From positions 248,001 to 312,000 of the forward strand of contig CBDCZY010000002.1 of the NCBI GenBank assembly GCA_965224745.1: a DNA stretch of 64,000 nt, written 5' to 3'. The stretch is from CBDCZY01 sp965224745 (lineage in GTDB: Bacteria; Pseudomonadota; Gammaproteobacteria; Methylococcales; Methylomonadaceae). The notes under the pieces were generated by a model, which saw only the letters and a list, made by a program, of their open reading frames with translations, ran no database searches and had not been told where the DNA came from. This document shows, piece by piece, positions 17,962 through 27,301 of the stretch; positions within the stretch are counted from its first letter, which is position 1; every line of letters starts with the position of its first letter. The translations under genes and the position numbers were made by a program.

Positions 17962-19428
17962 TCAAGTGACTATCCGATAGCATGGTCGATACTGTTTGCC
18001 CGGAAGCTTCATTCTGTTTTGTGTCACAAAAGCTTCTAACAGACGATCAAGCAATCGCATAATACCGGCATCACCTTTGATATTGAATGGACCATGCTCT
18101 TCAATCTGGCGCATCCCCTCTTCTTTTACATTGCCGGCAACTATTCCAGAAAAAACCCGGCGTAGATTTATGGCCAGTTCATGTGCTGGCATATCTAGAT
18201 TTAAAGCTAATTGAGCCATATTGGTATGGTTTGGAATGAAAGGTTCTTGCAACGCTTCATCTATTTTCACCAACCAATTAAAATGTTCAGGTTCATGGTG
18301 AGCAATTCTATAATCTCGAACTAAAGACACTTGTTCCTTAATTTTTTGAGCGACTTCAACGGGCTTATCTATAAATATCTGGTAATGTTGCTTGATCCGT
18401 TCGCCGAAACAGCTCACCAAAAAGGCATCTATTTGCTGAAAATAGCCTTCACTCTCCTTTGGGCCAGTAAAAATCAAAGGAAGAGGCATATCACTATTTT
18501 TAGGATCTTGTAAAATGCCGATAATATAAAGAATTTCTTCGGCCGTTCCGACCCCCCCCGGGAAAACAATAATGCCATGCCCTACCCTGACAAAAGCCTC
18601 TAGCCGTTTTTCAATATCAGGCATAATAACCAAATCATTGACGATCGGGTTGGGCGATTCAGCAGCAATAATACCTGGTTCAGTAATACCTAAGTAACGA
18701 CCATTATCTATTCTCTGTTTTGCATGTGCAATGGTTGCTCCTTTCATGGGGCCTTTCATTACTCCAGCGCCACATCCCGTACAAATATTCAGCCCTCGCA
18801 GACCTAACTCATAGCCCACCTCTTTAGTGTATTCATATTCGGCACGGCTGATTGAATGGCCGCCCCAGCATACCACCATGTCTTTAGTCATCGAACCCTT
18901 TAGCACATCTGCGTTGCGTAAGATGTGAAAAACCGCATTGGTAATGTCAGAAGATTGAGATAAGTCGAACTTAGGATTTACGGTAATAACGTTATGGGTA
19001 TAAATAATGTCTCTTAATACAGCAAACAATAGCTCTTTTATGCCTTGAATCATTTTGCCATCAACAAAAGCTCTTGCTGGCGCGTTGATTAATTCAAGTC
19101 TAAGACCACTTCCTTGAAGTACGACTTGAATAGTAAAACCCTGATATTGCTCCAACATTTCTTTCGAATCATGACTCGATGCACCGCTATTCAATACCGC
19201 TAAGGCACAACGCCTAAAAATATCCTTTAACGCCCCGGTGCTGGCTTTCTGCACATCTTCCATCTCAGATAATGACAGTATTTGCAAGCTACCTGTAGGC
19301 TTAACTATGGCACTGGTGGTGGAGATATTAACGGACTGAACCAGCTCGTTTTTGATTGCAGTGCTTTCAGATAGAAGAATATTTTTTGATGTCATTTTTT
19401 TCAACCGCTTTTGAATAAATTTGTTCAA
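17962..19428 (-). CDS. ppnN: Nucleotide 5'-monophosphate nucleosidase (LOG family)
   Basis: A PpnN/YgdH-type enzyme that cleaves purine and pyrimidine monophosphates to base and ribose phosphate, and in E. coli is modulated by (p)ppGpp. The Rossmann-like LOG core carries P-G-G-V-G-T-A-E-E near residue 290, with a glycine-rich T-G-C-G-A-G-V-M-K-G-P-M-K-G near 220. The N- and C-terminal extensions are those of the long PpnN class rather than short LOG proteins. The TTG at 19428 lacks a ribosome-binding site; an ATG at 19395 would give 477 residues and is at least as likely. It is monocistronic by appearance. Confidence 0.88.
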   Translation of the reverse strand: MNKFIQKRLKKMTSKNILLSESTAIKNELVQSVNISTTSAIVKPTGSLQILSLSEMEDVQKASTGALKDIFRRCALAVLNSGASSHDSKEMLEQYQGFTIQVVLQGSGLRLELINAPARAFVDGKMIQGIKELLFAVLRDIIYTHNVITVNPKFDLSQSSDITNAVFHILRNADVLKGSMTKDMVVCWGGHSISRAEYEYTKEVGYELGLRGLNICTGCGAGVMKGPMKGATIAHAKQRIDNGRYLGITEPGIIAAESPNPIVNDLVIMPDIEKRLEAFVRVGHGIIVFPGGVGTAEEILYIIGILQDPKNSDMPLPLIFTGPKESEGYFQQIDAFLVSCFGERIKQHYQIFIDKPVEVAQKIKEQVSLVRDYRIAHHEPEHFNWLVKIDEALQEPFIPNHTNMAQLALNLDMPAHELAINLRRVFSGIVAGNVKEEGMRQIEEHGPFNIKGDAGIMRLLDRLLEAFVTQNRMKLPGKQYRPCYRIVT

Positions 19429-19754
19429 GGGGTGACTTTATTGATCTGACTGGAATTTATTCAATAATGTTACATTTATTGCAACTTCAGCGTACTCCAG
19501 GCAGCTGTTCAGCTACCCTTATTTTACCTTCACTATTCAAGTCAATCCAATCATTGATTAACCGGCTTAAGCTTGATTGATACGGTATCATATTCAAATA
19601 AAGTAAATTGCTTTCTATTGAGTGAACTGGTATAAAATCAGGTTAGGGGACACTAGATACTTTTGAACATAATAATACCCTCAAGAACACGTTATAGCTC
19701 AACTTTATTGTTAATTTCTTATTACTTTTAAAATTTGGCAGGTTGTTTTTTTGA

Positions 19755-20006
19755 GTGTCCGTGACGCCTAGCGTCAAGATAACTTACAACCACAACGAAC
19801 CCAAGCTAATGGCGTCGATCTTTAAAGGTTCTAATCAAGGGTGTTTTTGTAAACAGTATTTTAAGAACGCATCTCTAAAATTTTACAACAAAGCGCTCTT
19901 AAACAGCCCTAAAACAAAGGTGGATCCAATCAATAAGTATTGGATAGTTGAAGACAATCCAGGAACTATCGGATTTTCGCAACGCCTAAACAATAACAAA
20001 ATATAA
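19755..20006 (+). CDS. Possible small hypothetical protein
   Basis: An 83-codon frame from a GTG, ending 18 bp before the GGDEF-EAL gene. Codon use looks reasonable and no competing frame runs opposite, but the ribosome-binding site is poor and no family is recognised. It has two close Cys (C-F-C) and a basic middle. It could equally be untranslated leader of the downstream gene. The rest of the 19429-20024 interval is AT-rich and shows no other gene; a small palindrome GACGC-cta-GCGTC lies near 19763. Confidence 0.25.
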   Translation: MSVTPSVKITYNHNEPKLMASIFKGSNQGCFCKQYFKNASLKFYNKALLNSPKTKVDPINKYWIVEDNPGTIGFSQRLNNNKI

Positions 20007-20024
20007 TAAAACTTTGCTTTCATC

Positions 20025-21428
20025 ATGCACACAAAAGAACAAGTTACATTCAACCCGTCAACACAGAGTCAATTCAACCGAGATATCTCTGAACAGCATC
20101 TAGCGCTCGAAAGATTACACCAACTTGCAAATTATGATCAATTAACCAGTTTGCCTAACCGAAATCTTTTTAACGAACGTATAGCATTCATCCATACGCA
20201 AGCAATCCGGCATAAATTCAGTTATGCGTTATTTGTCATCGATTTAGATAATTTTAAAAAAATTAACGACACGCTAGGCCACTTGGCCGGTGATATTCTA
20301 CTAAATAAAGTCGCCAAACGACTTTCCGAAGTATTAAGAGAGGCAGACACGTTAGCCCATGTAGGAGGAGATGAATTTACAGTTATTTCATCGATGATAA
20401 AGGACAAAGATGACGTTGCTTTGATAGCTAATAAAATATTAACTTCATTGGCAGAACCTTTTCATATCAATGAGACAGAGTTGCTGATTACTGCCAGCAT
20501 TGGAATTGCAACCTACCCCGATGACACTCATAACCCCGATACACTTTTTAAGTTTGCTGATATAGCCATGTATCAAGCTAAGCGTAAAGGCAAAAACGTA
20601 GTTGAATTTTACTCGTCACGACTAACAAAAGTACTATTCCAACGCAATGAATTGGAACAAGACCTCCATAAAGCCATTAAAGAAGAAGACTCTAATTTAG
20701 CGCTGTTCTACCAACCTATTGTAGCCATTGAAACCCATCAAATAACTGGTTTGGAAGCGCTACTTCACTGGCAACATACTAAACATGGCTTAATTCCAAC
20801 CAGCAAAGTTATTTCAATAGCCGAAGAAAGTGACTTAATGTTAAAGCTGGGTGACTGGATTTTACGTTCAGCCCTATCTCAAATGAGACGCTGGGATGCT
20901 CAAGGTTTTTCGAATTTTCATATCGCAGTCAATATTTCTGCACTCCAGTTCTCAGAAAAGATCGACCTTGCTTCCAGTATTACACAGTTATTGGCAGAAT
21001 TTGCCCAACCAGCAGATAGATTGTACTTGGAGATAACAGAAAGCTTGTTTCTTGACGACACAATGAGAATTATGGATCAATTGACAATATTGAAAGAACT
21101 CGGCATACACTTGTGTATGGATGATTTCGGTACCGGATATTCTTCACTCAGTTATCTTCAGTCTTTCTCGTTTGATGTGATTAAGATCGACAAATCTTTT
21201 GTTGATGGGATTTCATCACCTATTGGCAAAAATACTTTAATAGGCGCGATTATAGCGATGGCAAAAAACCTCAACATGAAACTTGTTGCTGAAGGAGTAG
21301 AAAACCAAGACCAATTAGATTTTCTCCTGCAACATGGGTGTGATTTCGCCCAGGGTTTTCTCTTTCATCAACCTCTGACAACCGAAGAAGTCACCGCCCT
21401 ACTTGGTCAAATTGGTCAAAAAACATAA
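20025..21428 (+). CDS. Diguanylate cyclase/phosphodiesterase (GGDEF-EAL)
   Basis: A 467-residue c-di-GMP turnover enzyme without a membrane segment or recognisable sensor domain. The GGDEF domain (about residues 30-195) has the intact active-site motif G-G-D-E-F. The EAL domain (about 205-460) has intact E-A-L, the D-D-F-G-T-G-Y-S-S-L loop and the E-G-V-E motif. Both activities are therefore possible in sequence terms. The short N-terminus (about 30 residues) offers no obvious input, so control is probably by a partner or expression level. The upstream 600 bp show no c-di-GMP riboswitch. Confidence 0.93.
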   Translation: MHTKEQVTFNPSTQSQFNRDISEQHLALERLHQLANYDQLTSLPNRNLFNERIAFIHTQAIRHKFSYALFVIDLDNFKKINDTLGHLAGDILLNKVAKRLSEVLREADTLAHVGGDEFTVISSMIKDKDDVALIANKILTSLAEPFHINETELLITASIGIATYPDDTHNPDTLFKFADIAMYQAKRKGKNVVEFYSSRLTKVLFQRNELEQDLHKAIKEEDSNLALFYQPIVAIETHQITGLEALLHWQHTKHGLIPTSKVISIAEESDLMLKLGDWILRSALSQMRRWDAQGFSNFHIAVNISALQFSEKIDLASSITQLLAEFAQPADRLYLEITESLFLDDTMRIMDQLTILKELGIHLCMDDFGTGYSSLSYLQSFSFDVIKIDKSFVDGISSPIGKNTLIGAIIAMAKNLNMKLVAEGVENQDQLDFLLQHGCDFAQGFLFHQPLTTEEVTALLGQIGQKT

Positions 21429-21482
21429 GGATAAGAAGTTTATAATCTCAACATTTTTCTCAAACTAAGTTATGGCATAAAA

Positions 21483-21504
21483 AAGCCCCGAAAAATCGGG
21501 GCTT
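21483..21504 (-). terminator. Rho-independent terminator of groESL
   Basis: AAGCCCCGA / TCGGGGCTT stem followed by a T run on the minus strand, 36 bases beyond the groEL stop. It also faces the end of the GGDEF-EAL gene. Confidence 0.9.
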
Positions 21505-21539
21505 AGTTATACAGAGTGCATGTATAGCAAGTACGGGGT

Positions 21540-23207
21540 TTACATCATACCGCCCATGCCACCCATACCGCCCATACCGCCCATACCACCACCGCCCATA
21601 TCTGGCATACCGCCGCCAGCCTTATCGTCGGAAGGTTGATCGGCCACCATCACTTCGGTGGTGATCATTAAGCCAGCCACTGAAGCCGCATTTTGTAACG
21701 CGAAACGAGTTACTTTGGCAGGATCCAGGATACCCATTTCAACCATATCACCATATTCGCCGGTCGCTGCATTGTATCCAAAATTACCTGATTCCTTAGC
21801 AACTTTATCTAACACAACAGACGATTCATCTCCAGCGTTAGCAACAATTTGCCGCATGGGTTCTTCCATTGAACGTCGGGCAATGCTAATACCAATGTCT
21901 TGATCATGATTAGCACCTTTCAAACCTTCCAGGCTTTTCAATGCTCTAATCAAAGCAGTACCACCGCCGGGTACAACACCTTCTTCAACTGCAGCACGAG
22001 TTGAGTGCAATGCATCTTCTACTCGGGCTTTTTTCTCTTTCATTTCTACTTCTGTAGCTGCACCTACTTTAATAACAGCCACACCACCAGACAACTTAGC
22101 CAATCTTTCCTGTAGCTTTTCTTTGTCGTAATCAGAGCTGCTTTCTTCAACTTGAGCTCTGATTTGAGTAACACGTCCTGAAATCATTTCTCCTTCACCG
22201 GCACCATCAATGATGGTGGTATTTTCTTTGTTAATCTGAACTTTTTTCGCGGTACCCAATTGCTCAAGAGTTGTTTTTTCCAAACTCAAACCAATTTCTT
22301 CTGCGATAACTGTACCGCCAGTCAGAATGGCAATATCCTCTAGCATTGCTTTACGACGATCACCAAAACCAGGCGCTTTAACTGCTGCTACCTTAACGAT
22401 GCCGCGCATGTTATTAACCACTAAAGTTGCTAATGCTTCCCCTTCAACATCTTCGGCAATGATTAATAATGGACGGCTTGATTTTGCAACGTTTTCCAAG
22501 ATAGGTAACATCTCACGGATATTCGAAATTTTCTTTTCGAACAACAAGATATACGGCTCATCCAGTTCTACCGTCATACTATCCTGATTGTTGATAAAGT
22601 AGGGAGACAGGTAGCCCCGATCGAATTGCATCCCTTCCACAACATCAAGTTCATTTTGTAAGCCAGAACCTTCTTCTACGGTAATAACACCTTCTTTCCC
22701 GACTTTATCCATCGCTTCAGCTATGATTTTGCCAACTGCTTCGTCTGCATTCGCTGAGATAGTGCCTACTTGAGCGATTGCACTGCTATCCGAACAAGGC
22801 ACCGCTAATGCTTCAACAGCTGCCACTGCCTTAACGACTGCCTGATCGATACCTCGTTTCAAATCCATTGGATTCATGCCGGCCGCAACCGCTTTTAAGC
22901 CTTCATTAACAATAGATTGAGCGAGAACTGTTGCTGTAGTAGTACCATCACCAGCAATATCTGAAGTTTGTGATGCCACTTCTTTAACCATTTGGGCACC
23001 CATGTTTTCAAACTTATCCTGTAGCTCAATTTCCTTAGCGACTGAGACACCATCTTTGGTGATGGTAGGAGCGCCAAAGCTCTTATCCAATACCGCATTA
23101 CGACCTTTTGGTCCTAAGGTGACTTTAACTGCATTTGCCAAAATATTAACGCCCTTTGCCATTTTACTGCGTGCGTCATCTCCGAATTGTACTTCTTTTG
23201 CTGCCAT
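21540..23207 (-). CDS. groEL: Chaperonin GroEL (Hsp60)
   Basis: The ATP-dependent folding chaperonin, 555 residues. It has the family start M-A-A-K-E-V, the nucleotide-binding V-T-L-G-P-K-G-R-N and D-G-T-T-T-A-T motifs, and the C-terminal G-G-M repeat tail that lines the folding chamber. It lies 57 bp after groES, with a terminator beyond. A single CIRCE operator in front of groES probably controls both. The tail ends in several tandem GGM units, slightly longer than in E. coli. Confidence 0.99.
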   Translation of the reverse strand: MAAKEVQFGDDARSKMAKGVNILANAVKVTLGPKGRNAVLDKSFGAPTITKDGVSVAKEIELQDKFENMGAQMVKEVASQTSDIAGDGTTTATVLAQSIVNEGLKAVAAGMNPMDLKRGIDQAVVKAVAAVEALAVPCSDSSAIAQVGTISANADEAVGKIIAEAMDKVGKEGVITVEEGSGLQNELDVVEGMQFDRGYLSPYFINNQDSMTVELDEPYILLFEKKISNIREMLPILENVAKSSRPLLIIAEDVEGEALATLVVNNMRGIVKVAAVKAPGFGDRRKAMLEDIAILTGGTVIAEEIGLSLEKTTLEQLGTAKKVQINKENTTIIDGAGEGEMISGRVTQIRAQVEESSSDYDKEKLQERLAKLSGGVAVIKVGAATEVEMKEKKARVEDALHSTRAAVEEGVVPGGGTALIRALKSLEGLKGANHDQDIGISIARRSMEEPMRQIVANAGDESSVVLDKVAKESGNFGYNAATGEYGDMVEMGILDPAKVTRFALQNAASVAGLMITTEVMVADQPSDDKAGGGMPDMGGGGMGGMGGMGGMGGMM

Positions 23208-23264
23208 ATTCTTTTCCTATAGATTAATTTGCATAAAGTGAAATCTGTAATGTTTGAGGGTTAG

Positions 23265-23552
23265 TTATTCAATAACACCCATGATGTCTTCTTCGCGCAT
23301 GACGATATATTCTTCGCCTTCAACTTTGACTTCATTACCGGCATACTTGCCAAATAAAATTTTATCGCCAACTTTGACGTCTAATTTTCTTACTTCACCG
23401 CTTTCCAGTATTTTGCCGTTGCCGACAGCAATGACATCGCCTTGGCTCGGTTTTTCAGTCGCCGAATCAGGCAGCACAATCCCACCTGCAGAGGTACGCT
23501 CCTCTTCAACACGTTTGACAAGGACTCTGTCTTGTAAAGGACGTATATTCAT
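23265..23552 (-). CDS. groES: Co-chaperonin GroES (Hsp10)
   Basis: Caps the GroEL ring. The 95-residue protein starts M-N-I-R-P-L-Q-D-R-V-L-V and contains the mobile-loop region S-A-G-G-I-V-L-P (about residues 22-29), as usual for the family. A ribosome-binding site (AAGGAG) precedes the ATG. It is the first gene of the groESL operon, behind the CIRCE element. Confidence 0.99.
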   Translation of the reverse strand: MNIRPLQDRVLVKRVEEERTSAGGIVLPDSATEKPSQGDVIAVGNGKILESGEVRKLDVKVGDKILFGKYAGNEVKVEGEEYIVMREEDIMGVIE

Positions 23553-23618
23553 AAAATCTCCTTAAAATTTAAGTAAAATGATGGTGAAAAAACATTTAAA
23601 TGAACAATTTGAGAATTG

Positions 23619-23645
23619 TTAGCACTCGACTAATGTGAGTGCTAA
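23619..23645 (-). promoter_or_regulatory. CIRCE operator (HrcA binding site)
   Basis: A perfect CIRCE inverted repeat, TTAGCACTC-N9-GAGTGCTAA, lies 67 bp upstream of the groES start. HrcA binds such sites and represses chaperonin genes until heat shock. No hrcA gene is in the window. The divergent moeB-like gene starts about 70 bp on the other side. Confidence 0.97.
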
Positions 23646-23712
23646 TATTAAATATCTTTTTTAAACTGTCAAGTCTTAAGTTAGATTTAACAAAAAAAAC
23701 ATCTCGATTTCT

Positions 23713-24456
23713 ATGAATGATCACCAACTTCTTAAATACAACCGCCACATTTTATTGCCTCAAATCGATATAGAAGGGCAAGAAAAATTACTGCAATCAA
23801 AAGCGCTTATCATAGGTGCGGGTGGCTTAGGGTCACCTGCCGCCATATACTTGGTAACGGCCGGTATTGGCGAAATTTCGCTTTACGATGATGATCATGT
23901 TGAATTGTCTAATTTACAACGACAAATAGTCCATTCCTATGCAAACATAGGCAAACCAAAAGTCATTTCGGCAAAAGACAGGCTGTTAACGCTCAACCCA
24001 GACACTAAAATCAATGCCTGCCACCACAGAATAAATGAACATTTATTAGATAAAGCAGTACCTGATCACGACATCGTGTTGGATTGCAGCGATAATTTTA
24101 CAACTCGATTTGCGATTAACGCGGCTTGTGTCAAACACAAAAAACCATTGATCTCAGGTGCGGCAGTACGTTTTGAAGGACAAATTACGGTGTTTGTGCC
24201 GAACCAGCCAGACAGTCCATGTTATAACTGTTTGTACCCGAACCAAGGCTCAGATCATGAAAATTGTGCTCAAAACGGCGTCATTGCACCTCTGACAGGC
24301 GTTATTGGAAGCCTGCAAGCACTGGAAACTATCAAACAATTACTTAATATCGGCGAAACTTTAGTCAGCCGTTTATTGTTACTGGATGGATTAACAATGC
24401 AATGGCAAGTACTGCGATTTAAAAAAAACCCACAATGTCCTACGTGCACGGCTTAA
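23713..24456 (+). CDS. moeB: HesA/MoeB/ThiF-family sulfur-carrier adenylyltransferase
   Basis: Adenylates the C-terminal Gly of a ubiquitin-like sulfur carrier (MoaD or ThiS type) in molybdopterin or thiazole synthesis. The 247-residue E1-like protein has the ATP-binding G-A-G-G-L-G-S-P near residue 38, the conserved Asp/Arg region N-L-Q-R-Q, and a structural zinc site formed by C-Y-N-C and C-P-T-C. There is no rhodanese domain; a broken rhodanese frame lies 90 bp downstream, suggesting a former partner or a split MoeZ-like arrangement. MoeB and ThiF cannot be separated here, so the symbol is tentative. Confidence 0.82.
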   Translation: MNDHQLLKYNRHILLPQIDIEGQEKLLQSKALIIGAGGLGSPAAIYLVTAGIGEISLYDDDHVELSNLQRQIVHSYANIGKPKVISAKDRLLTLNPDTKINACHHRINEHLLDKAVPDHDIVLDCSDNFTTRFAINAACVKHKKPLISGAAVRFEGQITVFVPNQPDSPCYNCLYPNQGSDHENCAQNGVIAPLTGVIGSLQALETIKQLLNIGETLVSRLLLLDGLTMQWQVLRFKKNPQCPTCTA

Positions 24457-24549
24457 CAGCTCCCTACAAAAAGACAAGATAAATCAATAAAATACAATTA
24501 TTTCCGAATAAATTCTCTTATTCAACATATAAAACCATTCTGACATTTT

Positions 24550-24749
24550 ATGTTTGAAATAAACGACATTAATCCTTCAAGAGATTATCGTATAGCCCCC
24601 GCACAGCAGGCCAGAAACAATCCCATTATTGTTTACTGCAGGACTGGAGAGCGTGCCACCAGGATCACTCAATCATTGCAACAATTAGGTTCACCAATGT
24701 TAAATCTATTGGTAGAGGTTATGAAGCCTGGACAATAAACCAAGGATAA
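24550..24749 (+). pseudogene. Frameshifted rhodanese-domain fragment
   Basis: The first frame encodes a rhodanese active-site loop, C-R-T-G-E-R-A, with the catalytic Cys. It then loses register near 24705. The other frame restores the expected domain end (G-R-G-Y-E-A-W-T) and stops at 24749. The N-terminal half of a normal rhodanese is also absent. It could be a decayed sulfurtransferase once serving the upstream MoeB/ThiF-like protein, or a sequencing error in a short rhodanese. Confidence 0.55.
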
Positions 24750-25012
24750 ATTAATCTGGTGCAGCCATAGAGAATGACTTTTTTCTTTTAAATCAGTATT
24801 ATCTTGGTTACTGAATCAAAGTCATCCGCATTTGGCGTGATGATCTGTAATTATTCAACCCAAAAGGTAACTGTTCTGATAACCTCTTATTTGTTCCAAA
24901 AACCACGCAAAAAGACTTGTTTACATTCGTAAGCACATCATTTTATGGCAGTGTTGGAACTTAAAAAAGGAACTTAATGGTTACGATAATTTAAACAGCA
25001 AGAGGTAAGAGT

Positions 25013-26263
25013 ATGACGGATAAGAAACACACCCTAGTCATCGTTGGAGGAGGGGCGGCGGGTATTTCTGTCGCAGCAAATCTGCGACGAAAAGACGCCA
25101 CCATGGATATTGCCATCATTGAACCAAGCGAAATCCACTATTATCAACCCGGTTTTACTATCGTGGGAGGCGGAGAATATACCCTTAAAAAAACCATGAA
25201 ACAGGAAGCAAAGCTAATCCCCAAAGATGTAAAATGGATCAAGGATTATGCGCAATCATTTCAACCTGAAGAAAACTCGGTGACGTTAAAGTCGGGCGAC
25301 AAAATACAGTATGAATATTTAATCGTTTGTCCAGGATTACAATTGGATTGGGATAAAATTCCAGGTTTGAAAGACACCTTGGGTAAAAACGGTGTTAGTA
25401 GCAATTATTCTCCAGACACTGCTGAGTATACCTGGGAATGTATTAAAAATCTGGGGAGCGGTAAAGCTTTGTTTACTCAACCACCGATGCCTATTAAATG
25501 CGCCGGCGCACCCCAAAAAATCATGTATTTAGCAGCAGATCGCTTTCGTAAGAAAGGGATTGCGGACAAAATCAAAGTCGAATTTTACAATGCCGGGCCC
25601 GGCATGTTTGGTGTTCCTTTCTTCGCCAAAGCGCTGAGTAAAGTCATTGAGGATTACGGCATCAAAACTAATTTTGGTCATAATCTAGTCGCTGTTGACG
25701 GGGCTAAAAAAACCGCCACCTTCGAATTCTCCAAAGGCGATGCCAAAGAGCAAGTGACCCAGTCATTTGATTTCCTCCATGTAACTCCGCCACAAAGCGC
25801 ACCGGAATTTATTAAACAAAGTCCGCTCTCCGATGACACCGGATGGGTAACCGTCAACAAAAACACCCTGCAACATACTAAGTACAATAATGTTTTTGGA
25901 TTGGGTGATGCTACTAATAGCCCAAATGCAAAAACTGCTGCTGCTGTTCGGAAACAAGTACCCGTTGTAGCCAATAACCTGTTAGCCCAAATGGCCGGCA
26001 AAGAACTCAATCCAGGTTATGAAGGATATGGCTCTTGCCCTTTAACCACTGCGATCGGGAAAGTAATGTTGGCGGAATTCTCTTACGGCGGCAAAGTAAC
26101 CCCTTCCTTCCCTTTTCTAGACCCAAGAACCAATAGCGCATTATGGTGGATAGGTAAAAAAATCGGATTTCCCTGGTTATATTGGAGCTTGATGCTCAAA
26201 GGCAGCGAATTTGATATTCCAAGCAAAGAATCTTATGTCGCTCGGTTATTAAAAGACACCTAG
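25013..26263 (+). CDS. sqr: Sulfide:quinone oxidoreductase
   Basis: A 416-residue FAD flavoprotein that oxidises sulfide and passes electrons to the quinone pool at the membrane surface. It has the N-terminal dinucleotide fold G-G-G-A-A-G-I-S (about residues 11-18), a second Rossmann half, a Cys in I-K-C-A-G-A-P near 163, another in G-S-C-P-L-T near 342, and the late G-D-A FAD block. The C-terminal end is hydrophobic and aromatic, fitting monotopic membrane binding. An RBS (AGAGGTAAGAG) precedes the start. The type is not certain from the Cys pattern. A strong terminator follows. Confidence 0.88.
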   Translation: MTDKKHTLVIVGGGAAGISVAANLRRKDATMDIAIIEPSEIHYYQPGFTIVGGGEYTLKKTMKQEAKLIPKDVKWIKDYAQSFQPEENSVTLKSGDKIQYEYLIVCPGLQLDWDKIPGLKDTLGKNGVSSNYSPDTAEYTWECIKNLGSGKALFTQPPMPIKCAGAPQKIMYLAADRFRKKGIADKIKVEFYNAGPGMFGVPFFAKALSKVIEDYGIKTNFGHNLVAVDGAKKTATFEFSKGDAKEQVTQSFDFLHVTPPQSAPEFIKQSPLSDDTGWVTVNKNTLQHTKYNNVFGLGDATNSPNAKTAAAVRKQVPVVANNLLAQMAGKELNPGYEGYGSCPLTTAIGKVMLAEFSYGGKVTPSFPFLDPRTNSALWWIGKKIGFPWLYWSLMLKGSEFDIPSKESYVARLLKDT

Positions 26264-26355
26264 ATTTTAGCTTAACCAGCGCCTGATAAAACTGTCATTT
26301 ATTACTGTAAAACATAGCAAACCAATCAGGTCTGATGCAATTATTTCCCATTGTT

Positions 26356-26386
26356 CAATAGCTGCGGGATATTCCCGCAGCTATTG
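26356..26386 (+). terminator. Terminator after sqr
   Basis: A perfect 14-bp stem, CAATAGCTGCGGGA and its complement, with a TAT loop and a T-rich tail, about 90 bp beyond the sqr stop. Between here and 26577 the minus strand holds a short coding-like stretch (26397-26510) that may be a decayed gene end; I cannot name it. Confidence 0.85.
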
Positions 26387-26577
26387 TTTCTTCTCCAGCC
26401 ACGCCCTTGTCCCGTTCCTCAGCATAGTCAAGGGTGAAATACTGACGCAACCAATCCACTTTTCCTTGCCGAAACCCTCGATGACTTTTCAATCAACCAT
26501 TGTTCCACTGGCGACCCAACCGAAAGAAATATCAGGACACCTTAGCGCTCTTGCTCATGAACAACAAAAAAATGAAA

Positions 26578-26898
26578 TTATTCAGTAGACCCTTCAACTG
26601 CTTCGCCTAATTTCTTGCTACCAGCATCCAAGGCACCTTGCGTTTTTTGTTTGACTTTATCAGTCATTCCACCAAGCTTATCGCCCGCTTGCTCCATCGT
26701 TCCTTGAGCGCTTTCAACAACATCTTCTGACTTTTCCCTAGCCTCTTCCATCACGTCTTCACTAGCTTCCTGGACACTTTCAACAGCACCGTCAAGTTTA
26801 GCTCCTGCTTTTTCTGCGGGTCCTTTATCTTCACACCCCGCCAACAAAAGTATAGAAGTACATAGCGTAATAGCGATAATGCTTGTTAACTTGTTCAT
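26578..26898 (-). CDS. Small helical lipoprotein
   Basis: A 106-residue lipoprotein with the lipobox L-L-A-G-C (Cys at about residue 22). The mature part is almost wholly charged amphipathic helix with recurring A-x-E-x-x-x-D patterns, like the apolipophorin/LEA-type lipoproteins of stress responses. It has no catalytic motif. An RBS (AGAGGATAT) precedes the ATG. The role is unknown; a periplasmic envelope-stress or surfactant-like function is only inferred. Confidence 0.65.
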   Translation of the reverse strand: MNKLTSIIAITLCTSILLLAGCEDKGPAEKAGAKLDGAVESVQEASEDVMEEAREKSEDVVESAQGTMEQAGDKLGGMTDKVKQKTQGALDAGSKKLGEAVEGSTE

Positions 26899-27301
26899 AT
26901 TAATATCCTCTTGAATAGTATTAAGTCATGTCCTTAGCAACCTGATTATTTTACTACTTATCCCAAGAAGGATGAGCGATTATTAATTGAGTTCACTTTA
27001 AGCTCTAGAAAGCATTCATATGAAGTGGCTACACCAACTGTACCCACAATACAAATAACCTGAAAAGGATAAGTTCGTTGGCTTCTTGCGACACGATTAA
27101 TTCACGTAATATTAGATGCTTACAGAAATGGATGATTTTAGCTGTCGTTTTTTTACAACGAAAACTTACAGCAAGAGTGTAATAACAAGAGTAACTAGCA
27201 TGGCAAAACAATAACTTACATTTTTATGGTCTGGTATTTGCTTAATTAAAATTTAATGGAATATTTTTAATACTTTAAATCGGAAAAACAGATAAAAAAA
27301 C
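26899..27301. other. Intergenic region, no gene seen
   Basis: About 400 bp, AT-rich, between divergent genes. The short frames lack ribosome-binding sites and homology that I recognise. Promoters for both neighbours are expected but not resolved. Confidence 0.4.

Noticed and set aside
19429..20024. c-di-GMP riboswitch before the GGDEF-EAL gene
   Set aside because: I looked for the conserved GEMM core and found no match.
27029..27211. 60-codon minus-strand open frame
   Set aside because: No ribosome-binding site, composition like non-coding DNA.
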